A DNA stretch of 5,134 nucleotides. It comes from Bifidobacteriaceae bacterium. Lineage in GTDB: Bacteria > Actinomycetota > Actinomycetes > Actinomycetales > WQXJ01. Below the pieces are notes generated by a model. The model ran no database searches, had not been told where the DNA came from, and saw only the letters and a list, made by a program, of their open reading frames with translations. The translations under genes were made by a program, and so were the position numbers. Numbering within the stretch: position 1 is the stretch's first letter; each line of letters begins with the position of its first letter. Below, one piece after another: positions 1-5,085 of this stretch. Location of the stretch: contig JAITIG010000058.1 in assembly GCA_031279575.1 (NCBI GenBank), positions 1-5,134 of the forward strand. Reading direction: 5' to 3'.

Positions 1-103
1 CAAACTGCCTATAACGAGGCAAAACCGCCCGTTACAGGCAGTTTGACCACCGGCCCGCCCCACCCGCCACAGGGGCCGGGGCTCTGACCAGGGACGATGC
101 CGC
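1..103. repeat. Palindromic repeat, copy A (cut by window start)
   Basis: This is the first of two copies of one element, aligned without gaps at a 136-bp offset with 137-239. Its first 45 bases form a near-perfect hairpin: bases 1-15 pair with 31-45 in 14 of 15 positions (mismatch at 11/35) around a 15-nt loop. After the hairpin comes a GC-rich part whose arms GGCCC (52-56) and GGGCC (73-77) could form a second stem, and then a conserved GCTCTGACCAGGGA block. The left border is unknown because the window starts inside or at the edge of the element. No protein is supported here; it looks like a dispersed intergenic palindromic (REP/MITE-like) element, which is an inference from structure and duplication alone. 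Confidence 0.75.
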
Positions 104-118
104 CGACCGCGCGGCCGG

Positions 119-129
119 CCCCCCCCCCC
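119..129. repeat. Run of 11 cytosines
   Basis: An uninterrupted 11-C homopolymer follows GCGGCCGG and precedes GGG, between the two palindromic repeats. No gene is supported across it. Such runs are prone to slippage and to assembly or basecalling error, so the exact length is uncertain. Confidence 0.9.
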
Positions 130-131
130 GG

Positions 132-239
132 GTGGTCAAACTCCATTTTACGTGGCCAAACCGCCCGTTACAGGCAGTTTGACCACGGCCCCGCCGACCC
201 CGCCACGGGGGCCGGCGCTCTGACCAGGGACTATGCCGC
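132..239. repeat. Palindromic repeat, copy B
   Basis: This second copy shares GTTACAGGCAGTTTGACCAC (167-186) exactly with copy A at 31-50, and also the downstream GCTCTGACCAGGGA block. Its left arm differs from copy A, yet the ends still pair: 132-142 (GTGGTCAAACT) is the perfect reverse complement of 176-186, and pairing continues imperfectly inward to 151/167. A second GC stem is possible between 187-192 and 208-213. Similarity to copy A ends near 239. The copies therefore keep the outer palindrome while the inner left arm has diverged. It may be a mobile miniature element or a structured RNA; the sequence alone does not decide. Confidence 0.75.
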
Positions 240-284
240 GGGGTGGGCCGCCGTTCCGGGCTACCCGGCCCAGGTGAGGCCCCC

Positions 285-347
285 GGGGGCGGGGGTGCGG
301 GCCGGGGGCTATGGGCGCGGGCGCGGCCTGCGCGGGCCGGGGGCGGG
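285..347 (+). other. G-rich tract with G-quadruplex-type motif
   Basis: On the plus strand, G-runs at 285-289, 291-295, 299-301 and 304-308 are separated by loops of 1, 3 and 2 nt, which fits the usual four-run G-quadruplex pattern. More G-runs follow at 313-315, 319-321, 334-336, 339-343 and 345-347. A perfect 12-bp palindrome (GCCCCCGGGGGC, 279-290) overlaps the left end. The tract lies just past the stop codon of the minus-strand membrane gene, so that gene's transcript would be C-rich here. That is the kind of sequence used in Rho-dependent termination, although this role is only an inference. Confidence 0.4.
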
Positions 348-348
348 A

Positions 349-2745
349 TCAACAGCCAAGCCCTTCTCGGCTTGGAACTGTGCGCGGCCCGCGCGCGCCG
401 GGGGCGGGACAGGGTTCGCGGTCGGGGGGGTTTGCGGCCCGGGTCAGGGCGGCCGCAGCCAACGGGCCGGCCACCGCCAAGCCGGCCGCGGCCACCACCA
501 GGCCGGAGTCGTTGACCAGCGAGCCGGCGGCCAACACCGCCGCCGCGCCCCAGGCCAGGGCGCGGCGCAGCGGCATCGCCTGCCAAGCCGGCGACCCCAG
601 TCCGGCCAGCGCGCCCCGGCGGGCCAGCCACGCCACCCCCAGCCCCAGCAGCACCAGGGCCAGGCCCGGCCCGGCGCTGAGCCGCAGCCACATCGCCCCC
701 TTGCGCGCCAGCACGTCAAACAGGCCGCCGCCCAGCACCGTGTCCGCGAAGGCGCCCAGGTGCGTCCAGCGGGCCGGCCCCCTGGAATAGTCCCAAACGA
801 TGGCGGCCGCTCCCGCCGCCAGCCCGGCCGCCGCCACCAGCAGCGCCCCGCCCCAAGACCAGCGGCGGTTGGCGGCCGCCAACCCCATCGCGGCGAACCC
901 GATCGCGGCCGCCGCAGCCCCGCCCAAGTCCGCCCCCCAACCGGGGTAGCCCAACGCCAGCACCGTCACCAGCCCGCCGCCCGCCACCAGCGCCGCCGCC
1001 GCGCGGGCGTGGCCCCGCCGCCACGGCTCGGCCGCGCCGAGGGCGGTCGCCAGCAGCGCCCCGACCGCCAGCACCGCAAACGCCGCGTTGGGGTAGCCGA
1101 AGAAGCGCGCCCCCAGCAGTGTGGCGTAGCCCAGCGGCCCGTCGCGTGTCAAGAGCCCGCCCGCCAACGGCCCGGCCAGCATAATCGCCGCGCTGATCAG
1201 GCCCACCAGCATGGGGGCGCCCAGGGGCGAGCGCAGCGCGCGGCAGCGAACAACCCGCCGCGCCGCCACCGCTATGAGCACGATGCCGCCCGCTCCCACC
1301 CCAGCCGCGCCCAACCAGGCCAGCGGTGGCCAGGCGGCGCGCCACCAGGGCCAGGCGTTGGCCGCGAACCCGGCGGCCGGAAACGCCCCCGCCGCCAACG
1401 CCAGGCCTTCGAGCGCCGCGGCGCCTGCGCGGCGGCCCAGGGCCGGGGCGGGGCGGCGGCGGGCCAACGCCAGCAGGGGGGCGAGCATTCCCGCGGCGGC
1501 AAACAGCACAGTCGCCGTCCAGCCGAACTGGGCCCAGCGGCGGGCCGCCTGGGCGTGGCGGTCCGCCTCCCGCAGGCGCTCGGCGGCCCGCGCCGGGCTT
1601 GGCTCCACGCCGCAGCGCTCCCAGGGGTTGGCGGCCGGGGCGGCCTGCGCCCTGAGGCGCGCCTCCAGCACCCGGGTCAAGTCGAGACTTGAGACCAGCC
1701 CGGCGGTCCGGGTGGTGGAGGAGCGGATCAAGCCCACGGCGCCGCTGCCCGCGGAGCCGCTGGCCGCGCCGGCGGCGGGCGCGGCCCCGGGAGCGCTCGG
1801 ATCCAGTTCCAAGACCACGCCTAAGGCTGGGTCCGGGTTGGACAGCGAGGCGATCAAGACGCTGGCGGCGCTGGCCGCCCCATCTGCGGAGCCGCGCCCC
1901 AAGGCGGCCAAAATAGCGCCGACGCGCCCATCCAACTGGGCCACCCGGGCTGCCCGGGCTGCCCGGCCGGCCGCGCCGGCGCTGGCTGCGGCCTCGCCTG
2001 GGCCTGGGGCGGCGCTGCCCGCGTCCACAATCACCGCGGCCGCGCCGTCCGCCAAGGCCTGGGCCACGGCATCGCCCCAGGCGGCGGCGGCAGCAGGGGC
2101 GGGGGCGGGCAGATAGGGCGAGTCCAAGCGCCCGCCATCGGCGGCCAGCGCCAAGGCCGCGCCCGGGCCAATGGCTTGGGCTTTGACCCCCGCCTCGGCC
2201 AGCCAGCGGCTGAGCGCGCCCAAGTCCGCCGCTGCCCGGCCGGCCCGCGCGGCGGCGGTCAGCTGGTCCCAGTTGGGGACGGCCGCGCCCGCCGGCTCGG
2301 CAAGCTCGGCGCATTGGCCCGGGTCGGTGCTCTGCGTGTCGCTCAAAGCCCCCGGGGCCACCTCGCCCGCGATGCCGCCCGCGCCGAGCGCCAACCAACC
2401 CTCAGCCGGGCAAGACCCAACCCGCACCGAGCGCGTCACCATCCCCGCCGCCGAGGCGCCTTGGCCAAGCGCCCGCCACAGCGCCGGAGTGGCCGCCTCC
2501 GACACGTCTTCCCAGGTCAACGCGCTAACCCCGATCAAGATCAGTGGGGCGGGGGCAGGTGGGGCCGGGGCCGCGGGCAAAGCCGGGGGGTTGGCCGCCG
2601 CCGGCCCGCCCGGGGCCAGCGCGGTCAAGGCCGCCGCCAGCAGCGCCGCCGCCGCGCCCGCGCGCCGCCCCCGCCGGCCCAGCCGCCCCCGCCCAACCGG
2701 CCGTCGCCGACCCCGGGCGCCAGCCGAACAGCCCCGCAGATCCAC
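349..2745 (-). CDS. Polytopic membrane protein with alkaline-phosphatase-like extracytoplasmic domain
   Basis: The protein has 798 residues from the GTG at 2745. That start is chosen because AGTAGGG lies 8 nt upstream and the product then begins with an Arg-rich stretch, a hydrophobic Ala/Leu core (about 30-44) and a small-residue run ending near 52, which reads as a signal peptide or anchor. Residues about 68-365 resemble the degenerate alkaline-phosphatase fold of a conserved actinobacterial membrane family: LILIGVSALTWEDV (68-81), SCPAEGWLALGAG (111-123) and SSLDLTRVLEARL (352-364). From about 408 onward there are roughly nine to ten membrane segments carrying ARFFGYPNAAFAV (546-558), GYPGWGADLGG (599-609), THLG (661-664) and NDSG (745-748). 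I recognise the pattern but no established function or symbol. The phosphatase-like half contains no histidine, so hydrolase activity is doubtful. The last 25 or so residues look like a non-conserved tail. The gene is divergent from pheA. Confidence 0.8.
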   Translation of the reverse strand: MDLRGCSAGARGRRRPVGRGRLGRRGRRAGAAAALLAAALTALAPGGPAAANPPALPAAPAPPAPAPLILIGVSALTWEDVSEAATPALWRALGQGASAAGMVTRSVRVGSCPAEGWLALGAGGIAGEVAPGALSDTQSTDPGQCAELAEPAGAAVPNWDQLTAAARAGRAAADLGALSRWLAEAGVKAQAIGPGAALALAADGGRLDSPYLPAPAPAAAAAWGDAVAQALADGAAAVIVDAGSAAPGPGEAAASAGAAGRAARAARVAQLDGRVGAILAALGRGSADGAASAASVLIASLSNPDPALGVVLELDPSAPGAAPAAGAASGSAGSGAVGLIRSSTTRTAGLVSSLDLTRVLEARLRAQAAPAANPWERCGVEPSPARAAERLREADRHAQAARRWAQFGWTATVLFAAAGMLAPLLALARRRPAPALGRRAGAAALEGLALAAGAFPAAGFAANAWPWWRAAWPPLAWLGAAGVGAGGIVLIAVAARRVVRCRALRSPLGAPMLVGLISAAIMLAGPLAGGLLTRDGPLGYATLLGARFFGYPNAAFAVLAVGALLATALGAAEPWRRGHARAAAALVAGGGLVTVLALGYPGWGADLGGAAAAAIGFAAMGLAAANRRWSWGGALLVAAAGLAAGAAAIVWDYSRGPARWTHLGAFADTVLGGGLFDVLARKGAMWLRLSAGPGLALVLLGLGVAWLARRGALAGLGSPAWQAMPLRRALAWGAAAVLAAGSLVNDSGLVVAAAGLAVAGPLAAAALTRAANPPDREPCPAPGARGPRTVPSREGLGC
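356..375 (-). terminator. Hairpin over the last codons of the membrane gene
   Basis: CCAAGCC (356-362) and GGCTTGG (369-375) are perfect 7-bp inverted arms with a 6-nt loop, ending 4 nt before the TGA stop at 349-351 in the direction of transcription. The sequence after it on the minus strand (CTGTTGATCCCGCCCCC) has no U-tract, so this is at best a weak terminator or an mRNA 3'-end structure. Its place inside the coding frame is unusual. Confidence 0.3.
1944..1966. repeat. Short tandem 9-bp repeat inside the membrane gene
   Basis: CCCGGGCTG occurs twice in tandem (1944-1952, 1953-1961), followed by a partial CCCGG. On the coding minus strand it gives the Ala-Ala-Arg repetition in the Ala-rich linker of the phosphatase-like half. 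It is in frame and probably neutral. Confidence 0.6.
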
Positions 2746-2793
2746 GCCTTTCACCCTACTTGCCGCCCGATGCCGCCCGCCGCCCGTCCGCCG

Positions 2794-2815
2794 CCCGCCC
2801 GCCGCCGCCCGCCCC
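2794..2815 (-). promoter_or_regulatory. G-quadruplex-type motif in the membrane-gene leader
   Basis: Read on the minus strand, runs of GGGG, GGG, GGG and GGG are spaced by loops of 1, 7 and 1 nt, meeting the common G3+N1-7 definition. The motif lies about 50 nt upstream of the GTG at 2745, within a wider low-complexity CCG/CCCG tract on the plus strand (about 2764-2840). If the promoter is farther upstream the motif would be in the 5' untranslated RNA and could fold there. The regulatory role is inference; at this base composition such motifs also arise by chance. Confidence 0.35.
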
Positions 2816-2893
2816 AGCCGCCGCCGCGCCCGCGCGCCCGGTGGATCGAGGGTAAGCTGCCTGCTGGGCCGCGCCGGGGCCCAGCCAGCCGAA

Positions 2894-2915
2894 AACCACC
2901 TGGACAACCACCTGG
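2894..2915 (+). promoter_or_regulatory. Twin AACCACCTGG direct repeat upstream of pheA
   Basis: AACCACCTGG is present at 2894-2903 and again at 2906-2915, a 12-bp spacing close to one helical turn. The second copy runs into the GGGGGAG ribosome-binding site (2914-2920) of pheA, and the ATG follows at 2924. A protein bound here could block transcription or translation initiation of pheA. This could be an operator or a local duplication; no binding protein can be named. Confidence 0.35.
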
Positions 2916-2923
2916 GGGAGACT

Positions 2924-3895
2924 ATGACCGCGCCCGCCACGCCGCTTCGCTACGCCTACCTGGGGCCCGCCGGGACGTTCACGGAGGACGCCTTGCTGCA
3001 GGTCGCCAGCCGCGAAACAGCCCAACTGCTGCCGCAAGCGGACGTCATCAGCGCCATCGACCAGGTGCGGGAGGGCGGCGCCGACAAAGCCGTGGTGGCG
3101 ATTGAAAACTCGGTCGAGGGCGGCGTCACAGCCGTGCTCGACGCCTTGGCGGAAGGCGAGCCGCTGGTCATCACGCGGGAGATGCTGGTCCCGGTGTCCT
3201 TCACCCTGGCCGCCCTGCCCGGCCTGGCGTCCGATGCCGTGCGCCGGGTGGCCGCCCATCCGCACGCTTGGGCGCAGTGCCGGCAGTGGATCAAACGCCG
3301 GCTGCCGGGCGCCCAACACGTTCCAACCAGTTCCAACACGGCGGCGGCGGCCCTGATGGCGCGGGTGGCGGCGGGCAGCGCGGCGCGCGAGTTGATCGAC
3401 TTCGACGCCGCCTTGGTGCCGCCCGCCGCTGTGGCCCATTACGGCTTGGCGGTGCTGGCCAGCGCGGTGGCGGACAACCCCAGCGCGGTTACCCGGTTTG
3501 TGCTGGTGGAGCGCCCGGGGCCGGTGCCGGAGCCGACCGGGGCGGACAAGACCACCCTGGTGGTGGCCCTGCCGGACGAGCGCGCGGGCGCCCTGCTGGA
3601 GCTGTTGGAGCAGTTCTCAACCCGCGGCATCAACCTGACCCGGATCGAATCGCGGCCCTCGGGGGACGCTTTGGGGCGCTACTTGTTCTCGATCGACGCG
3701 GAGGCGCATGTGGCGGAGCCGCGCATGGCTGAGGCCCTGGTGGGGTTGCACCGGTTCTCGCCCCGGCTGCGCTACCTGGGCTCCTACCCGAAGGCGGATT
3801 TTGTGCCAACCCGCCTCAGGCCGGGCACGGCGGCCGAGGACTACCGCTCGGCCCAAGGCTGGGTGGCGGCGCTGCAATCCGGCCAAGCGGTTTGA
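2924..3895 (+). CDS. pheA: Prephenate dehydratase
   Basis: This 323-residue cytoplasmic enzyme converts prephenate to phenylpyruvate, with loss of water and carbon dioxide, in phenylalanine biosynthesis. The N-terminal catalytic part shows YLGPAGTFTE (12-21), ENSVEGGV (61-68), TSSNTAAAA (135-143) and the signature TRF at 190-192, whose Thr is a catalytic residue in this family. An ACT regulatory domain follows (about 210-288) with GALLELLEQF (222-231) and ESRP (242-245), the sites linked to feedback control by phenylalanine. Length fits the monofunctional actinobacterial type, without a fused chorismate mutase. The ATG at 2924 is used because GGGGGAG ends 3 nt before it and homology starts almost at once. 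The frame stays open upstream, but that part encodes low-complexity Arg/Pro/Ala sequence and is not counted. The gene is divergent from the membrane gene. Two hairpins follow the stop, so it is probably transcribed alone. Confidence 0.96.
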   Translation: MTAPATPLRYAYLGPAGTFTEDALLQVASRETAQLLPQADVISAIDQVREGGADKAVVAIENSVEGGVTAVLDALAEGEPLVITREMLVPVSFTLAALPGLASDAVRRVAAHPHAWAQCRQWIKRRLPGAQHVPTSSNTAAAALMARVAAGSAARELIDFDAALVPPAAVAHYGLAVLASAVADNPSAVTRFVLVERPGPVPEPTGADKTTLVVALPDERAGALLELLEQFSTRGINLTRIESRPSGDALGRYLFSIDAEAHVAEPRMAEALVGLHRFSPRLRYLGSYPKADFVPTRLRPGTAAEDYRSAQGWVAALQSGQAV

Positions 3896-3900
3896 CCCGC

Positions 3901-3917
3901 GCCCGGGCCGGCCGGGC
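3901..3917. terminator. First GC hairpin after pheA
   Basis: GCCCGG (3901-3906) pairs with CCGGGC (3912-3917) around a 5-nt loop, starting 6 nt after the pheA stop codon. There is no T-run. It may add to termination together with the stronger hairpin downstream. Confidence 0.3.
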
Positions 3918-3940
3918 CAACTGCCTGCCCGCCCGCCGCG

Positions 3941-3959
3941 CGGCGCCCGCGGGGCGCCG
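3941..3959 (+). terminator. Strong GC hairpin after pheA, probable terminator
   Basis: CGGCGCCC (3941-3948) and GGGCGCCG (3952-3959) form a perfect 8-bp GC stem with a 3-nt loop. It is followed by GTAGTCTGGGCGGGTTGTG, which is not a true T-tract. High-GC actinobacteria often end transcripts at hairpins lacking U-runs. Its position 45 nt after the pheA stop and before the next gene's leader supports a terminator call. Confidence 0.5.
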
Positions 3960-3992
3960 GTAGTCTGGGCGGGTTGTGTCGGCGCGTAGGAC

Positions 3993-4046
3993 GCGGTGGA
4001 GGCGGAGAACGCGGTGGAGGCGGAGGACGCGGTGGAGGAGGTTGGG
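3993..4046 (+). repeat. 18-bp tandem repeat forming successive RBS/start modules
   Basis: GCGGTGGAGGCGGAGAAC (3993-4010) is followed by a copy with one change (4011-4028) and a third unit that matches for its first 10 bases (4029-4038). Because 18 is a multiple of three, the units stay in frame with the following gene and encode A-V-E-A-E-N, A-V-E-A-E-D and A-V-E-E-V-G. Each unit has a GTG (3996, 4014, 4032), and the GGAG near the end of one unit sits 5-6 nt before the GTG of the next. The third unit supplies AGGAGG (4036-4041), 8 nt before the ATG at 4050. Confidence 0.8.
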
Positions 4047-4049
4047 GCA

Positions 4050-4568
4050 ATGCAGGCAAAACCCGGCGAGCCCGGTGGCGGCGGCGCGGCCGCGCCGGGC
4101 GTGGCGGAGATCGGCATCTTGGCGCGGCGGGAGATCGAGGCGGGCGTCATCGGGCCCATTTACAAGATTTTGGTGCGGGAGGTGGGGGCGGACAAAGCCC
4201 GCCAGATCATTGCCGAGGCGGTGGTCGCCGATGCCCGCCGGGCGGGCGCCGAGGCCTCGGCCGGGGTGGCGCCGGAGGGCCGGATGCGGCGTTTCATTGA
4301 GATCCAGGAGCGTTGGACGCGCGGCGGCGCCTTGGTGACGCAGCACACCGAGGAGTCTGAGACGGCTTTCGCCTACACCGTCAGCCATTGCGCCTACGCC
4401 GACATGTACCGGCGCCTGGGGTTGGCGGAGTTGGGGCCGGTGCTGTCCTGCCTGCGGGACGCCGCCTTCGCGGAGGGCTTCGACCCGCGGATGCGCCTGG
4501 ACCGCCCCCAAACCATCATGCGCGGCGCCCCGTTGTGCCAGTTCCGCTACACCCTCGCCCCTAACTGA
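4050..4568 (+). CDS. L-2-amino-thiazoline-4-carboxylic acid (ATC) hydrolase family protein
   Basis: The 172-residue product matches the ATC hydrolase family from memory of its motifs. The founding enzyme opens the ring of L-2-amino-thiazoline-4-carboxylate to give a carbamoyl-cysteine, a step toward L-cysteine in Pseudomonas; most family members are untested. Visible features are an N-terminal helical part (about 18-70), then HCAYADMYRRLGL (113-125), LSCLRDAAFAEGFDP (132-146), RPQTIMRGAPLC (152-163) and CQFRYTL (163-169). The conserved cysteines 114, 134 and 163 are present. The usual Cys-Asp-Phe-Arg of the C-terminal motif reads Cys-Gln-Phe-Arg here. No signal peptide is seen, so it is probably cytoplasmic. 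The ATG at 4050 is chosen for its perfect AGGAGG 8 nt upstream; GTGs at 3996, 4014 and 4032 are in frame and could add 18, 12 or 6 acidic residues. No carbamoyl-cysteine amidase is nearby, so the real substrate is open. Confidence 0.82.
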   Translation: MQAKPGEPGGGGAAAPGVAEIGILARREIEAGVIGPIYKILVREVGADKARQIIAEAVVADARRAGAEASAGVAPEGRMRRFIEIQERWTRGGALVTQHTEESETAFAYTVSHCAYADMYRRLGLAELGPVLSCLRDAAFAEGFDPRMRLDRPQTIMRGAPLCQFRYTLAPN

Positions 4569-4876
4569 CCCCAAGCGCCGCCCCCCAGGTGGACGATGCC
4601 GCCGGGCCACGCCCCGGAGCCTGGAACCCCCGCGCCCGCAGCGTCAGCCGTCGCGTCCGCCAGGGGCGGTGGCCCCGTATCTGCGGCTCGGGGCACCTGG
4701 CCCGGGTCGCGGCCATGCCGGGGCGCTGCTCAGTCGCGCAGCCGGTGGAGCCAGCAGCCGCCTTCGCGGCGCTGATCGGGATTGTGTTCTCAGATGTGGG
4801 GAATGCCGTCAACTACTGGGTCTTCCATTGACTCACCACGCCCCTTGGCGCCGGGCCGGGCCGGCTCCTTTCCGGG
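4569..4876. other. 308-bp stretch without a convincing gene
   Basis: This lies between the convergent ATC hydrolase and VapC-fragment genes. Apart from the doubtful frame at 4589-4831 it shows only weak GC inverted repeats, for example CCGGG (4602-4606) with CCCGG (4613-4617), and GCCGG/CCGGC arms near 4850-4866. None has a T-run. No tRNA, insertion-sequence end or repeat shared with the left end of the window was seen. Confidence 0.5.
4589..4831 (+). CDS. Doubtful 80-residue hypothetical frame
   Basis: This frame opens with GTG 20 nt after the ATC hydrolase stop and has no purine-rich ribosome-binding site before it. The first half is Arg/Pro/Gly-rich and unlike a folded protein. The second half (ending ALIGIVFSDVGNAVNYWVFH) is hydrophobic and more protein-like, and the DNA there (about 4780-4832) is visibly less GC-rich than its surroundings. 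I do not recognise a family. It may be the C-terminal remnant of a lost gene rather than a gene in use, and the opposite strand is also open over 4561-4812. Confidence 0.2.
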   Translation: MDDAAGPRPGAWNPRARSVSRRVRQGRWPRICGSGHLARVAAMPGRCSVAQPVEPAAAFAALIGIVFSDVGNAVNYWVFH

Positions 4877-5065
4877 TCAGGCGACTTCGACTTGGGGGAG
4901 GTCGGCGAAGCGGGCGGCGGCATCGGCGGTCAGGATCAGCCGGCCGGTCTCGGCGGCGTGGGCGGCGATGATCAGGTCGTGGCTGCCCCGCGGCGGGCCT
5001 GCCGCGCCGGTCAGCGCCAACAGCCGGGCCTCGACAACGAACGGATCCGCCGATACGGTCAACAC
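4877..5065 (-). pseudogene. VapC-like PIN-domain toxin, C-terminal fragment
   Basis: The 62 residues correspond to the C-terminal half of a VapC-type PIN-domain ribonuclease: GSHDLIIAAHAAETGRLILTAD (27-48, with Asp30 and Asp48 as likely acidic site residues) and ARFADLPQVEV (51-61). Complete VapC proteins are about 130-140 residues and start with a Leu-Asp-Thr motif plus a conserved glutamate in the first half, all missing here. In the same frame there is a TAG at 5077-5075 and another at 5119-5117. The GTG at 5065 has an AGGA 7 nt upstream, so a short product could be made, but it would lack half the active site. No VapB antitoxin gene is visible; it would be expected to the right, beyond the window. 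Truncation by deletion or insertion is the best reading; a frameshifted gene continuing outside the window is the alternative. Confidence 0.65.
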
Positions 5066-5085
5066 AGCGCGGTCCTAACGCGCGA

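Noticed and set aside
1..239. CRISPR array
   Set aside because: There are only two copies, over 100 bp long and diverged, with no regular short repeats, spacers or cas genes.
97..1692. Long open frame on the plus strand, antisense to the membrane gene
   Set aside because: The translation is Gln/Arg/Pro/Gly-rich low complexity with no motifs, and it crosses both palindromic repeats and the C-run. It is a by-product of high GC opposite a real gene.
716..2398. Second long minus-strand frame inside the membrane gene
   Set aside because: The product is Arg/Gly-rich with no hydrophobic segments or motifs. The overlapping frame at 349-2745 has clear membrane segments and family motifs.
2849..2858. 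AGGGTAAGCT as a bidirectional -10 element (TAAGCT on plus, TACCCT on minus)
   Set aside because: It fits TANNNT on both strands, but no -35-like hexamer lies at a suitable distance on either, so it is not above chance.
2171..2923. Upstream extension of the prephenate dehydratase frame
   Set aside because: It encodes low-complexity sequence lying over the divergent membrane gene and its leader. The ATG at 2924 has a ribosome-binding site and the homology begins there.
2901..2928. TGGACA / TATGAC as a pheA promoter
   Set aside because: The spacing is acceptable, but the transcript would then start inside the pheA coding region.
2746..2940. N-terminal extension of the membrane protein to the ATG at 2940
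   Set aside because: It would overlap the pheA start and add 65 Arg/Ala-rich residues before a signal-like segment. The GTG at 2745 has a better-spaced ribosome-binding site.
3439..3633. Short minus-strand frame inside pheA
   Set aside because: It is the antisense shadow of the ACT-domain coding region, without a ribosome-binding site or recognisable motifs.
4782..5078. Plus-strand frame opposite the VapC fragment
   Set aside because: The PIN-domain signature is on the minus strand. The plus-strand translation is Ser/Arg/Ala-rich and has no motif.
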